From Termitomyces sp. T153 (taxonomy: Eukaryota > Basidiomycota > Agaricomycetes > Agaricales > Lyophyllaceae): a stretch of DNA of 64,000 nucleotides. The DNA is taken from the NCBI GenBank assembly GCA_018296165.2, contig JACKQL020000014.1, forward strand, positions 248,001 to 312,000, read 5' to 3'. Both the position numbers and the translations under genes were made by a program. Shown here piece after piece: positions 20,464 to 31,220 of this stretch. The notes beneath the pieces were generated by a model. It had not been told where the DNA came from. It was given only the letters and a program-made list of their open reading frames with translations, and made no database searches. Positions within the stretch are counted from its first letter, which is position 1; every line of letters begins with the position of its first letter.

Positions 20464-20860
20464 TGTCAATATGAAATATAATAGTCAGATCCTCAGGAGT
20501 CACAATATGAATAATGAGATGACTTTATTGTACCTGTAGATATGAGATATAATAGTCAGATCTACAGGGACAGGTAAGTAGGTGAATGTGAGATATATTT
20601 GTAGCTAACATACCCTCAGAAGTCACGATATGAATAATAAGATGACTGAGAGTATGGGTTTTGTGTACAACAAAAATATATGGAGATGAAAATAAGGTTT
20701 GATCAAAGAATAACAAATAGTTGTTGAGATGGAGTTGTGTGGTGGCATAATATATAATAAAAAGAAAAAATATAAATTCACATAACTAGAGCATACTAGA
20801 GTTGTCTTCAACACTCCCCCTGACAAACAGGATCAGAGCATACTGGAGTTGTCTTCAACA
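20464..20860 (-). repeat. Copia-D right LTR (5' LTR) with a duplicated tip
   Basis: 397 bp, about 47 bp longer than its partner. The extra length lies at the outer end. A complete LTR end (TTGTCTTCAACA at about 20,800-20,812) is followed by the polypurine region and then a second copy of the last 26 or so bases of the LTR, ending at 20860 beside the GATGT duplication. Confidence 0.9.
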
Positions 20861-20865
20861 GATGT

Positions 20866-21610
20866 GCATGTTGTAATCCCACCAGACATCCAGTTTAGTG
20901 AAGTATTGCACATCCTGGAGGTTGTTGATGAGCTTGGAGATGAGGGGGAGGGGATAATGGTTCTTCACCATCATGGTGTTGAGAACCCAATAATCCTGGA
21001 CCAATCAGAGTGAGCCATCCTTCTTGATGAAGAAGACCAGAGAAGCCATCAGAGACTTGAAAGAGCAAATGCAACCAGAGTTCAGGTTCTCCTGTAGGAA
21101 GGCATCAAGTTTGTTCTGTTCTCTGAGTGCTAGTGGGTAAACCTTGCAGCTGGAGGGTGTGGAGTCTGGCAGCAGTTCAATGGCATGGTTCCACTTCTTG
21201 CACTCTGGAAGCATGTCAAACAAGGCCTTGGAGAACATGTCCTCAAATGCATAGAGGTAAGGGGGCACAACATCTTGGAACTCCTGGGGTGTAGTGTTGG
21301 TGGCAAATACCTGGGCCAGCCTCTGGGATGTGGTTTGACTAGCCCAGATCTCTGCAACTGAGGGTGGTGGGTGTATGGTGGTAGTGTAGATCCAGTCCCC
21401 CACTTCTACTGCCTCATCTGGAAACTCCAGCTCATGTACACCACTAAACTCCTCTCCACATTCCTCCTTCAGGGCTCTGCCACTGCTCTGGTTGTCCTCA
21501 TAGAGGGCTTCCCTACAAGAGAATGCCAGAGGCAGGGGATACAGGAGGTCCAGATCTGCAATGGGGAGAGGGCCAGTGCAACATGCACAGATGGCTGCAT
21601 GTTTCCAGAC
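20866..21610 (-). pseudogene. C1 reverse transcriptase, N-terminal part, and protease-RT linker
   Basis: Minus frame 21005-21403 contains FQDVVPPYLYAFEDMFSKAL, LPECKKWNHAIELLPDSTPS and the RT entry block ASLVFFIKKDGSL. The next residues (LVQDYWVLN, HYPLPLISKLINNLQ, FTKLDVWW) reach the Copia-D insertion at 20866. These correspond closely to C2 at 56,940-57,360. The catalytic first Asp region (LDV) is retained. Confidence 0.85.
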
Positions 21611-22190
21611 TCAAGCCCAGTGTTCTTCCCTGTCCTCAGTAGTGCAGGCAGAGCACCTCTGAGGGCACCTGCTCATGGTTACCTCCTCCTTAGTCCAATC
21701 CATCTCAGAGTCGTGCTTGTGGAGCCATGTGAAACCAAGGATCATGTTCTGTCTACCCAAGCTGGTGATGGCAAAGATGGTGTGCTCTGCATGATTCCAA
21801 TAGCAGAGGACCAGGTTGACCATAGAGCTGATAGCACTGGCTTTGTTAGGTGTTCTATCAATGTTGTAGACTGGAATTGGCTTGGGGAGGGGCTGTGTGG
21901 TCAGGCTGTGACTTTTGACAAACTCCAAGTCCAAGAACAGTCCTGTTGCTCCACTATCCAGCAGAGCTGTGACTCTGCAGGCTTGCTGGGTGTCTGTGGT
22001 CTCAATCTCTACATCAAGGCATAGGGAGTTGGCAGATGGGCTGGAAGCCATCATGTACTGTTGGGGCATTTGGAATGCCCAGGCAGGGACACATTGGTGG
22101 ACCCTCAAAGGTGTTAGGGAGTTCAGTGGGGGCTGTGGAGTTGGTATTTGTACATCTGGAGAGGAGCATTGAAGTTCTTCTGTCTTAGGA
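21611..22190 (-). pseudogene. C1 retropepsin
   Basis: The aspartic protease of the Gypsy polyprotein, with VTALLDSGATGLFLDLEFVK carrying the DSGA active site at about 21,930-21,990. The later blocks are NMILGFTWLHKHDSEMDW (the flap-distal ILGxxWL motif) and a Cys-rich tail. The reading frame is continuous with part of Gag in a 368-codon frame, 21611-22717. The same region in C2 is 55,800-56,357. Confidence 0.85.
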
Positions 22191-23234
22191 TGAAGGGTGT
22201 CAGAAAAAGCAATTTCATTTTCTATTGATAGACATGAGAACCTGTTAGCACCCAGCAACACAGGCATACACCTCATCCATTGCTCTTTTAAAAATCCTCC
22301 ACCAACTCCAGGGGTGCCACACACTTGCTGGTCTCCTCTGGGGTCAACTCTGGAGTGGGCACATCTGGCAGCAGAGCTCTGGTGGCATCCTTCATGGCTA
22401 GCAGCTGTAGGAGAAGTTCCTCCTGTTCTGCTGTGGAGAGATAATGCACTTCTAGGCCCAAGAGACAATGCTGTGCAAAGTGACCAGGCTTCTGGCATCT
22501 CCAACACAACAGCAGTGCAGTGCAGAGCTGCCTGGCCACATTCACATCCATGGGGATGCCCAGCAGCAGGGGGCACAGTATGGGAGTGGCTGGAGTAAGG
22601 GCGGGCATTGGGAAAGTGGGTATAGAGTAGCAGAGGTTGGTGATTGCAGCAGGGCACATCATGGAATGTGGGCAGCAGAGCTCCTTCCAAATCTCCATGA
22701 GTTGCTACTGGTCCCATGCCACCTCATACCATGATGCAATCTTTTCATTGTCTGGGCAACCCTCTACAAGATTATCAATGCATTTTACCAACACAGGGTG
22801 CAGGCCATTCTGGAAGGTGAGGCATAGTTGAAGGCCATCAGGGTAGGTGGCTTACTCAACCAGAGCTTGGAATGAGTTGATGTACTTGTTTAGCATACGT
22901 TTCTTTGCCCATATTGCTCCTGGTTGCATAGTGTTAACACTGCAGTCTTGGTGGGTTCCAGTGGGAAGAACTCCATGTGGAAGTCCTTCTCAAAGGTGGC
23001 CCAGTCTAGAAAACTCCCAACACCTCCATGATGGAAGACTTGTAATGCATAGGTGGAGGCATGTCCTGTCTTCATGTACAACAATACCCAGGCTATTTTC
23101 AATGCATTGGAGTCAAAGGTGTCCCTATTGAGGTGGATGTAGGTGAGGCAAGATTGAAGGAATTGTTCCCCACCAGAGTGAGCACCATTGTATGCATCTG
23201 GTAGTGCAGGGCATGAGATCTGTGGTCATAGAGT
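22191..23234 (-). pseudogene. C1 Gag
   Basis: The nucleocapsid end is in frame 22288-22698: zinc knuckle CWRCQKPGHFAQHC at about 22,470-22,512, then a leucine-rich tail (EQEELLLQLLAMKDATRALL) ending before the stop at 22288. The capsid part lies in 22,700-23,160 across frames, matching C2 54,740-55,190 (KTGHASTYALQVFHHGGVG; EKDFHMEFFPLEPTKTAVLT). Stops and frame changes make it inactive. Confidence 0.8.
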
Positions 23235-23634
23235 CACTGGAGCTGCAGAGGCAGATGCTGGCATGGTTGGGGCTGGTTTTGCTGCTGCAGGAGGGGTGGA
23301 GGTAGGAATTAGGCATTTGAGCAATGCCTGGAGCAATTGGGAGATAAGATCTCTTGTTTGATGGAGGGTAGAGAGTTCAGTTGTGTGATGGGTGAGAGAT
23401 GATTGCATTAGTTGCACCTGGGTTTCTAGGTGTAGCAGGCAAGTCCAGGCTTCATCTTGTGGGGCTCAGGCTTCATCCTGTGGGGCTGGGGCTTCCAAGG
23501 GTGTGTCTGGGTTTACAAGCTGAGACATAGAACTCTGCAGTGCTTAATTCTGGTGGAGAAGCAATGGATAACAGCTCAAAGATTCCTTGTGGCTATAAGG
23601 GGCTTCTGGACCAGTTTTAGGAGACTTGTTCTGG
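23235..23634 (-). other. C1 leader and start of Gag
   Basis: Between the Gag capsid region and the 5' LTR lies sequence readable on the minus strand as a Pro/Ala/Ser-rich Gag N-terminus (about 23,226-23,417). After it comes a G-rich direct repeat in plus reading (GGGGCTCAGGCTTCATC then GGGGCTGGGGCTTCC, about 23,460-23,495). Directly inside the LTR the minus strand starts CCAGAACAAG. No tRNA match was recognised there. Confidence 0.5.
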
Positions 23635-24002
23635 TGTAAGGGTGACCTTTACAGCAACAGATTAGAGTCATGCAGCTAGCAGAGGGGAATCCAAAGTATA
23701 TCAGCAGAGTAGATGATGGTACAATCAGTAACTAATCACCTAGCAGAGGGGAATCCAAAGAGAACAAGTCTAAGGATCCCTGCTGCTTGGTGCGGTGCAT
23801 CAGTGGATGGTGGAGGTGTAGGAACCACTGTACAGCATGTGGAGCTAATCCTAACCCTAAAACAATGATTGATGAGGTAATACAGACAACTCTGCAGTTT
23901 TCTGGAGATCTTTGGGGTTCTGGAATGAGCCCCAGAGATGTCAAACAAACTGTGGAGGTGCTGGAACAAGTCATGGAGGTTGGAAATGGAAGTTCTCTGA
24001 CA
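23635..24002 (-). repeat. C1 right LTR (5' LTR of the element)
   Basis: 368 bp, starting TGTAAGGGTGACC and ending TTCTCTGACA. The 21-base block CTAGCAGAGGGGAATCC..G occurs twice, at about 23,677 and 23,741. Right flank is E1 RNase H sequence. Confidence 0.95.
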
Positions 24003-25486
24003 GCTGTGGATTGGTGAACTTCTTTGACATGAATTCTGCTGGCCAACATTTCTGCCTGCTTGGACCTTGTCCATACATTGCTCCAACACCTGTCTTTGAG
24101 GCATTGCAGATCAGTCAAATAGGATCCTCATGTCAAGGATCAATTGGCCAAATAATTGGTGTTTTGGCACAGATCCATTTGATCATGTCAAAACACCATT
24201 GATGAATAGGTTGCCAGTGAAATTGCAACCTGTTCTGTGTCATGGCCATTAATGGCCCAGTGTATGTAGATACATCAGGCAGAAAGTTCTTGATGTAGTT
24301 CACTAACCCAATGAACCATTGGATGTCCTTGTAGGTTCTAGTAGTGCACCACTCCTGGATCCTATTCAACTTCTCCACATCAGGGTGTATACCCTGCAAG
24401 TCAATTACATGGCCAAGACACTCTATGCACTTGGCATATAGCTTGCACTTCTTCCATTTGAGGTAGAGCTTGTTTTTGTGTAGTCTTTCTCAAAGACTAC
24501 TCTGAGGTGCTGCTCATGTTCTTCAATGGAGTCTTAAAAGACAAATATATTGTCTAAGTAGATATGCATCCACTTGCCAATGACATCCCTAAAGATGGAT
24601 GTCATTGGATGTTGGAATGTGGCTGATGCATTATAGTCACCAATCTGCATGATGTTACTGCAATACTTTCCAGTAATGGTCATAAACACAGTCTTAGGTA
24701 CATCTGATGTATGTATCCTCACTTGCTCATAGACATTGGTGAGGTCAATTTTTGACCTCACTGGCATGCAAGCAACATCCTCCCTATAACTTCTTGGTAT
24801 GGTAAGGGCATTACATCCTCAATAGTATTGTCATTGTGCTGACAAGCATTTAATGCCATCTGCAGGAATCCATCCTTCTTAAAGATGCATAGTAGTAGTG
24901 TAGCCTGATTGGCCACACATGGTTCCCACTACTAAGCCCACACATAGCAGTCAATTTTATCCTGCAATTGCTGCTGAAGTGACTTAGGACATCTTGGCAT
25001 GAAGTATGAGTACTGTTTAGTCTCATCAATGAGATTTATCTCATGATTTACTTTTTGCCAAGGAGGAAGTTCCTTCTCTGTTCCATTGACAATCTCTTGG
25101 AACTCATTGTACCACTGCTGTCAAAGGCATGGAATATTGCCTTCTGTTAGCTTGGAAGGTTGTGCCTTCACCCCAACTACTCTTGGAAAACAGCAATGCT
25201 CTTCCTTGTTTGATTTTGCTAGTGGTACAGGCTTTGCATACTTATCATGCAAGGCCATCAGACAAATCTCTGATTCATCTAGTATGTCCAGCTGAGCAGG
25301 ACTATGGATTGTCCTGCCTCTTGCTTTTATCCACAAGTATTCAAACTTGCTAGGCTCAGATATTTTATCCTCCATAGCCATTCTATATATTTCATCCTCA
25401 GGAGTCAGTCTTCTAACCCCTTCCTGACATGTCAGGTCACTATGACCTGATTCCACTCTTGTGGCAAGTGTGGATTGTATGCCCAT
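24003..25486 (-). pseudogene. E1 reverse transcriptase and RNase H start
   Basis: Upstream linker at 25121-25486. RT blocks on the minus strand are RSKIDLTNVYEQVRIHTSDV and ITGKYCSNIMQIGDYNASAT, and the catalytic YLDN is at 24549-24560 where YLDD is expected. The connection is at 24133-24399 (MQGIHPDVEKLNRIQEWCTT; WFIGLVNYIKNFLPDVSTY). RNase H begins at about 24,110 (LICNASKTGVGAMYGQG), in which CDAS has become CNAS. It continues to MSKKFTN before the C1 junction. Stops at 24,534 and elsewhere break it. Confidence 0.85.
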
Positions 25487-25714
25487 TTAAGGGTAGGATT
25501 TGGGATTGGTCTGTCCCAAATCTTCCTTTCCCTTGCCTTTGAAGGGTCAAATTAATTCTTCTGGCATACTCTCTCCCTTCTGAAGAGTACTCCTTTGATA
25601 CTTTTCTTTGGACACCAACAGGGATAGGTGGTCATCAAGTAGACTCTCAGTTACCTGAACACCATCCTCATCTGCTACCTCCTCTACAGTGGGCTGCTTA
25701 AGTCCACCAGGGAG

Positions 25715-26221
25715 TCAAGACTGCTTGTCATGCTGCTTCTCCACAGTGTGGAAGTGTTGTGCATGGCCATTAGCATCCTCCAGCTCCAACTTATGAGCTG
25801 GAGTTGCCTTTCTGTCAATGACCACCTGGTCATTCACAAAATTAAGGAGAACATTATGGGTCCTCATGAATGGTGTCCTTATGATTATATCATAGCAATC
25901 AAAATTTGCAATATCTACATAAACATTGCAAATCTTACCAGAGACCTTCATGGTAACCTGGCACCATAGTTCACTATATAACAACTTCCAATTGTTCCCA
26001 GCTGCTGAGTAATGGGGGTGGCCAATGGTGCCACTCATATCCCAGCCACATGAGCAAACAATGGAGTAATTCTGAAAGTGGTACTCCCTGAATCCTACAG
26101 CATTCATGCTTGGTGGCCATTCACCTCTACCCAAGTGACAAGACATTCTTTGTCTCATGCTAGCAGCACTGGGCATTCCATGGCATCCTTGGATGTCACA
26201 AGCCACACTTTTAACATGCAA
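25715..26221 (-). pseudogene. E1 retropepsin region
   Basis: A 168-codon frame. The N-terminal part is reminiscent of the tail of Gag. The C-terminal part carries the protease end block DCYDIIIRTPFMRTHNVLLN and VNDQVVIDRKATPAHKLELE, which I recognise from mushroom Gypsy proteases (normally IIIGTPFM, here IIIRTPFM). The DSG active site is not readable in this frame. Confidence 0.7.
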
Positions 26222-28832
26222 ACCATGTTGCTAGGTTCTTTCTCCCTATGCTTGCCAATAGGAGCCTTGGTGAGGGCAAATAGTCCCTCACTATCACTAC
26301 CACGAGTATAGTACTTGTTGTATATTTCCAATTCAATGTACTCTTCATCATGCTCCTGAGTCCCATTGGACTCAAACACATCCTTGGTGTCAGCCTCAGC
26401 AGGCTCTTCCTCCTGCTCATCATTGGCTTCCCCCACATCTGATGGAGCAGCTGTATGAGCTGCTTGCACAAATACCTGGGCAGCTGGTCTGGCCAGCTCC
26501 CTGCATTCACACACAAAATGCCCAGCTTTTCAATACTTACAGCAGTTTGCAGACTGCCTGGCATCCCTGCTGGGTTGATGCTATGGCCACTACATTTTTC
26601 CCTGCAGTGAGATGTTTTCTCACTGCCTGCACTGCAGCCACAGGTTGGGAGGGCCCCAAGCCCACACTGGCTCTCAGTAGCAAGAGTCTCAAGGCCATGT
26701 ATATAGCTGGCCTCTTTGCTGACTACAACAGCTGTGACTAAACATGCTGTCTGGTCACTTCTATTGGCTTGGCTAATGCAGTCCTAATTGCCAGGGACTG
26801 TGCTGCTGCTAATGACAGCTGCCATCCTGACTGACTTTCCTTGCTGTGCTCCAAGTAGTGCACAGCAGTTTTAATGCTGCTCTCATAGGCCTTGTCCTCT
26901 GAGACAAACTCACTGCTGGGGGCAGAAAATGTTTCTAATGGAAAAAGAGTCAAAGAAACCTGTCATCTGTTTCTTGGCTAGCTTTTTACTATAGAAAAAG
27001 GCAAATTTCCTTTGTTCAAAGACTTTATCCATTGAAAATTGCCACATAGGAAATGGCATAACAGGTTTCCTTTTGCTTTTCTCCCAAGGAAACACAATTG
27101 AGTGCCAGCAGTGACTCCTCAACTGTATTTACTTCATGAGCCTGTCTGCTATTGTGTATTAATGCCACAAGCATGTCAGAGGGTATTCCCTCCAAGAACC
27201 ACTCACAAATGGTAAATTTATCAGGGAACATGGCCATATTTTGAGCATGGTTGAGCAAGGCATCATAGAAGCCCTGCACTCCTTCTTCAACTGCATACAC
27301 TGCATTGCAAAATGTGTTGCATGCATCTTGCATTGTCAAAGGCTGTACAAACTGGCTGTACAGTCAAAGGATCATATCCTTGAACCTCCAGTGGGACTGG
27401 GCCCCATTGACATATATTACATGTCATAGGTACCATTTCAGTGCACTTGCAGCTAAAAAGTCCATTAAAATTAGGACTTTCTCACAATTGCACCCATCCC
27501 CACCATATTGAGCTACAGTGTAGAACAAACAAATGCTCATCAGCCAGTTCTCAAGTTTGCTGAACTTGGCAGACCCTGCATAGGGAGTGATCATTTTTGA
27601 TGGATCACTCTGCCTTGGCTTGAGTCCTTCTGGTATTGCCAGTCATACTGCAAGCAACTGTTCCATCACTCCCTCAGGTGATTGTGTATCATCTGGCAGT
27701 GATATTTGTGGGCTTCCTCCACTCCTGGAGTTGCAAAGCATCCACAATGTTGCAGCAGCATTAAAAACTGCTGCAGCTGTCTCCATATAGACTCATCGGG
27801 TCTACACTGCACCACTGGTTGCTCTACTATAATCACTAACCCTGCATCAGTAGATGCTGGGTCTGGTGCTACAATTGTGCCCAATGTGGCCCATTGTTGA
27901 CAGTCCACTGCAGCCTGTCTAGCCACATAATCACATGGCATCTCACTAGGCTGTTGCGGTGCTTGAAACAGAGTCAATGCTTTGTTGACTAGGGATAGTG
28001 AGGGCACATAGGCCCCCCCAATATACAGAGATGGCATTGCAGATGATGTCTGCAATCCCCACAGCTTCTTGTGCTGGAGGTAATCCATTACCTTCTGTGC
28101 TAAGAACAGCATGTAAATATCCATATATTTCATTGAATCTGTTGGGATGATATTGGCTCCCAACAATTTCTGAATTGCAATGTGTTTACCTATTCAGCAG
28201 CTGAAGGTTGCTGAGTTGAGGTCTTAGGGACCTCAACATGGTTCTGCCAGAACACCATCACTCTTCTACAAAGGATGTCATCTGGATGAGCCTCACTGTC
28301 CATATTGGAGGTGTCTCTGACATCCTCTGGTATTGTCTTAATGAATGCAGCTAAGGCTGCTGATGGCAAACCCAGCACTGGCCCAGCTCACAATCTTACA
28401 GACCCATGAGCCCTGCATGAGGAGTCTTTTCCACTCCTCAGCTGTGTTCCCACCATCAAGGAGTCAATCTGCCCTCCCATGGCAACTGGGAAGGATCGGA
28501 GTCCCTCTAGCCTCAGTGCTGTGGGCACATACAAAGGAGTTTTCCCCTTGTCTGCCAACACCAATGTGCCTCCTGGCTCCGCTGTTGGGTACAGTTGAGT
28601 AGAAGGCTCTTGAGAGCCCTCTGCTGGGATGCCCTCTCAACCACCTACAGGTGGTCATACTAGAGTGACTGCTAGCAGTCCTCCTGGCATCCACAGCACT
28701 CTCCCTGCCCCCATCATGATGTGATGTGGCAAATTCCAATGTCTCATGTGGAACACTCTTCAATGCTCCATCAAACTCTGTCTCAGACCTAGGCCCAAGC
28801 ACCTGACCTTCCATGGTCACCACTATGCCCAT
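26222..28832 (-). pseudogene. E1 Gag
   Basis: Start candidate MGIVVTMEGQVLGPRSETEF at 28832, just inside the LTR. A Ser/Arg-rich N-terminal segment runs to 28464. Helical capsid segments follow in 28190-28378, 27666-28166 and 27025-27339 (ICEWFLEGIPSDMLVALIHN). A zinc-knuckle remnant HFVCEC is near 26,500, and an acidic tail follows (EANDEQEEEPAEADTKDV). Several stops; not functional. Copy E2 at 60,377-60,810 repeats the N-terminal part. Confidence 0.75.
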
Positions 28833-28862
28833 TGTGGAAAGTGGACATCAAAAATTTTAACA

Positions 28863-29170
28863 TGCTGATCATGACTAGTGGCAGTGAACTTCTTTTACAG
28901 AAGTTCGAGTTCCTGACTTGCAAACAAGTTATTGCTTGTTTGACTTAAAAAAATGTAATGTTTCCATTACGGTTTGTGCAGCTTACAGTTCACACTCTGT
29001 AAGTCAGAACCAGTCAATAGTTCTGTCTATCAAGTATGAAGTAAGGTGCTACCTTATGTAAGTAGTTGTATAGTACTTTTAGGGATAGTGTCACATGACA
29101 CTATCAGTATAATTAAATAATAGTATAATTTAGTTATGCAGGTGAAGCATGTAACAGACACTCCATTACA
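28863..29170 (-). repeat. LTR-E1 (5' LTR of E1)
   Basis: The outer end CCATTACA at 29170 and the shared core (ACTAGTGGCAGTGAACTTCT) match LTR-E2 at about 60,823-61,148. The left boundary is approximate. It contains short hairpins, such as TGTCACATGACA near 29,089 and ACAAGTTATTGCTTGT near 28,924. Confidence 0.75.
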
Positions 29171-30582
29171 ATGTTTCCTGACCTTGTAGGTGACTTCAAA
29201 CAAAAGATGGTGGACTACATGTCTGCTCTCCTGGGCACACATATAGCAACAAATAACACCCTGCAACAGGACACTACTCCTTTTGTCCTGAACCTTCCTG
29301 ATCTTGCTCTTGAGAAAAACAGTGATGGTTTCCCAATACTACCACCTCCACCAAGCAACATGGTCCAAACCCAGCCAGAATTGGAAATGCTCATCTGAGA
29401 CTACTTGAACAGCCATTATAGTAAATTTGTTGTCCTGGTTATTTGAATCTTTCTCACTCAGAAATTCTCAGAAATTGCCTCAGGCTTCCATTATAAATCA
29501 GCTCCATACAATGCTGTGTGGTTGAATTGTACAGAATTCATCAATTCAAGATATCTTCCTGAATCACTGGAATTCAAGGATCCCCACAATCTTGGTCAGT
29601 CAGAGCTGTTGTGCCTCCTGAAGTTCTGAAGAGATTGTCAGGAAAACATGGGGCCAGTGATACCTTCTAGTGGAAGGTTTATATCAACAAGAATAAGGAC
29701 AGGATTCCAGCTGAGTATGGCACTCATGCTGACCATGAAAAGAGGGCTGCTGTGGCAGCATCCCATAAGGCAGCTTGAAAGAAAGGAGAATGTCAGAGGA
29801 AGCAAAAGCATGTTGGGTCATCCAGTGGTGATATGGTGGGAAATTCTCCAGCCAGCAAATCCACCATGGTAGGCAGCCTTGATCTGGCTGGCAAACCCAC
29901 TGGAACTCCTGGCATTGCAGGGCATCCCAATCTGTCTAGCAAACCTGGCATTGTAAGCCAACCCAATCCAATAGGCAAGCCAGCCAGCAATGCCAGCACT
30001 GTAGCACCAGATCCATCTAGCAAACCCAGCACTGCACCCATGTCCAATCTCCAAATAAGTCTTGAGATCATCAATAATGTCACTATACAACAGCTATGGC
30101 AAAGAGGATGGAATAACCTAGTAACTCCAATCAATGGCCCAGCAGATGTGTCTCCTTGTTATGCAGTTCCTAGATCTGTTCTTGAAATTCTCCACCAGGA
30201 AGAGGACACACATGAAACAGAAACAGAGGAGACACCATCTTATCAACTGGCATGTTAGAAGTGCAAGGCCCTACCTGACCTGCTACTAATCATCTCAAAG
30301 AGACAAAGGAAATCTCAAGCAAAGAGATTGAAAGAGGATGCAGCTTGTTACATTCAGGTATTTACAACTCCAACAAGAAGTAGTACTCACAAGAAATCTG
30401 CTCAAACAGCCCAGCATTGTTTATGGACTGCATATTCTGGCATATCTCATTTCCATTGGTATGGATGGATTTATCTGGCACTACTTCCAGTAGGACTTTC
30501 CAATGGATGCAACTTCCCATGGTTATTGCATAAATGCTCAGTAGCTCCAGTAAGTTTCAATAAAAGAATTTGCAGGTGTTGA
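29171..30582 (+). pseudogene. Unrecognised repetitive-type gene, plus strand
   Basis: Coding-like sequence across changing frames. It starts MFPDLVGDFKQKMVDYMSAL at 29171-29398 with PDLPxL-like spacing and continues through FINSRYLPESLEFKDPHNLG (about 29,535-29,600) and INKNKDRIPAEYGTHADHEK (about 29,680). A repetitive Ser/Pro/Lys region follows at 29833-30258, with recurring KP-rich units of the type SKPxxAP. The last frame is 30328-30582. CpG-poor with TGA stops. I recall similar proteins in many copies in mushroom genomes but cannot name a domain. It is possibly an accessory gene of a DNA transposon. Confidence 0.4.
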
Positions 30583-30589
30583 ACAAAAA

Positions 30590-30715
30590 TAAGAAAAATG
30601 GCATGGAATATACTGGACAATGCAAGGACTGGGGGTTGAACTCAGCACTTGTAGTTATAGAAAGCACAGAAGCTTGAGCAAGGATTCCACTAGACCATAG
30701 CAACTTACACACACA
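30590..30715 (-). repeat. tRNA-like module S1
   Basis: On the minus strand an A-box TGGTCTAGTGG (30687-30697) and a B-box GAGTTCAACCCC (30631-30643) are spaced as in a tRNA gene. The T-arm can pair apart from one mismatch. The following sequence CATGCCATTT is shared with S3/S4. Probably a tRNA-derived SINE head. Confidence 0.65.
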
Positions 30716-30739
30716 TAACAAAAACTTTGCACTAGATTG

Positions 30740-30800
30740 TACAGGGACATGGCCAGCCAGAGGAGTCAAACCTGCAACTAACACAATAGATTGATCACAG
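30740..30800 (-). repeat. tRNA-like module S2, truncated
   Basis: B-box GCAGGTTTGACTCC (about 30763-30775) with flanks resembling S5 (ATCAATCT..TTG.GT.AG). The 5' half with the A-box is missing at the junction with the 210-bp tandem repeat. Confidence 0.55.
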
Positions 30801-31010
30801 TGATGGAATGCTGCAAAGCTTGAAGGCTATTTCCACTAGCCCATAGACATGTGGTATAAAAATGGCATGGAATATGCTGAATAATGCAATCACTAGGGGT
30901 TGAACCCAGAGGTTGCATAGATGGAAGGCTTACAACCTTCAAAGGCAATCCACTACAGCATACAACTGTCTTTATTGTCAAAAAATTTCTAACCAGGACT
31001 ACATAGACAT
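30801..31010. repeat. 210-bp tandem repeat, unit 1, with tRNA-like module S3
   Basis: Identical base for base to unit 2 at 31011-31220 by my reading. It contains, on the minus strand, an A-box TGTAGTGGATTGCC (30944-30957) and a B-box GGGTTCAACCCC (30896-30909) whose T-arm stem CTGGG/CCTAG can pair around TTCAACC. Confidence 0.9.
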
Positions 31011-31220
31011 TGATGGAATGCTGCAAAGCTTGAAGGCTATTTCCACTAGCCCATAGACATGTGGTATAAAAATGGCATGGAATATGCTGAATAATGCAAT
31101 CACTAGGGGTTGAACCCAGAGGTTGCATAGATGGAAGGCTTACAACCTTCAAAGGCAATCCACTACAGCATACAACTGTCTTTATTGTCAAAAAATTTCT
31201 AACCAGGACTACATAGACAT
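31011..31220. repeat. 210-bp tandem repeat, unit 2, with tRNA-like module S4
   Basis: Exact second copy of the unit. B-box 31106-31119, A-box 31154-31167, minus strand. Lack of differences in otherwise heavily mutated surroundings implies a recent duplication or a collapse-free assembly of a true repeat. Confidence 0.9.

Larger units (their letters stand above)
15708..20860 (-). mobile_element. Copia-D, full-length Ty1/Copia retrotransposon with GATGT target duplication
   Basis: LTRs at 15708-16057 and 20464-20860. Minus-strand order is Gag (19481-20335), protease/integrase (17970-19280), reverse transcriptase (16719-17969) and RNase H (16362-16694), the Copia order. A polypurine tract (CAGGGGGAG on the minus strand) adjoins the left LTR. 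A half-tRNA primer site adjoins the right LTR. It is inserted in the RT of C1, so it is younger than C1. Gag is open over 284 codons, but pol has stops. Confidence 0.95.
12699..24002 (-). mobile_element. Gypsy C1, chromovirus, split by Copia-D
   Basis: LTRs at 12699-13067 (3' LTR in element orientation) and 23635-24002 (5' LTR). Reading leftwards on the minus strand gives Gag with zinc knuckle, protease, reverse transcriptase, RNase H, integrase, chromodomain and polypurine tract: a Ty3/Gypsy chromovirus. Copia-D (15708-20860) sits inside the reverse transcriptase. Flanks are GCACC on the left and GCTGT on the right, so no target duplication is visible. LINE-G lies on one side and Gypsy E1 on the other. 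Confidence 0.9.
24003..29170 (-). mobile_element. Gypsy E1, 3'-truncated
   Basis: A minus-strand Gypsy with its 5' LTR at about 28863-29170, then Gag (26150-28832), protease (25715-26220), reverse transcriptase (24133-25490) and the first part of RNase H (24003-24132). It ends abruptly at the C1 LTR. Integrase and 3' LTR are missing from the window. Decayed and CpG-poor. Confidence 0.85.
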
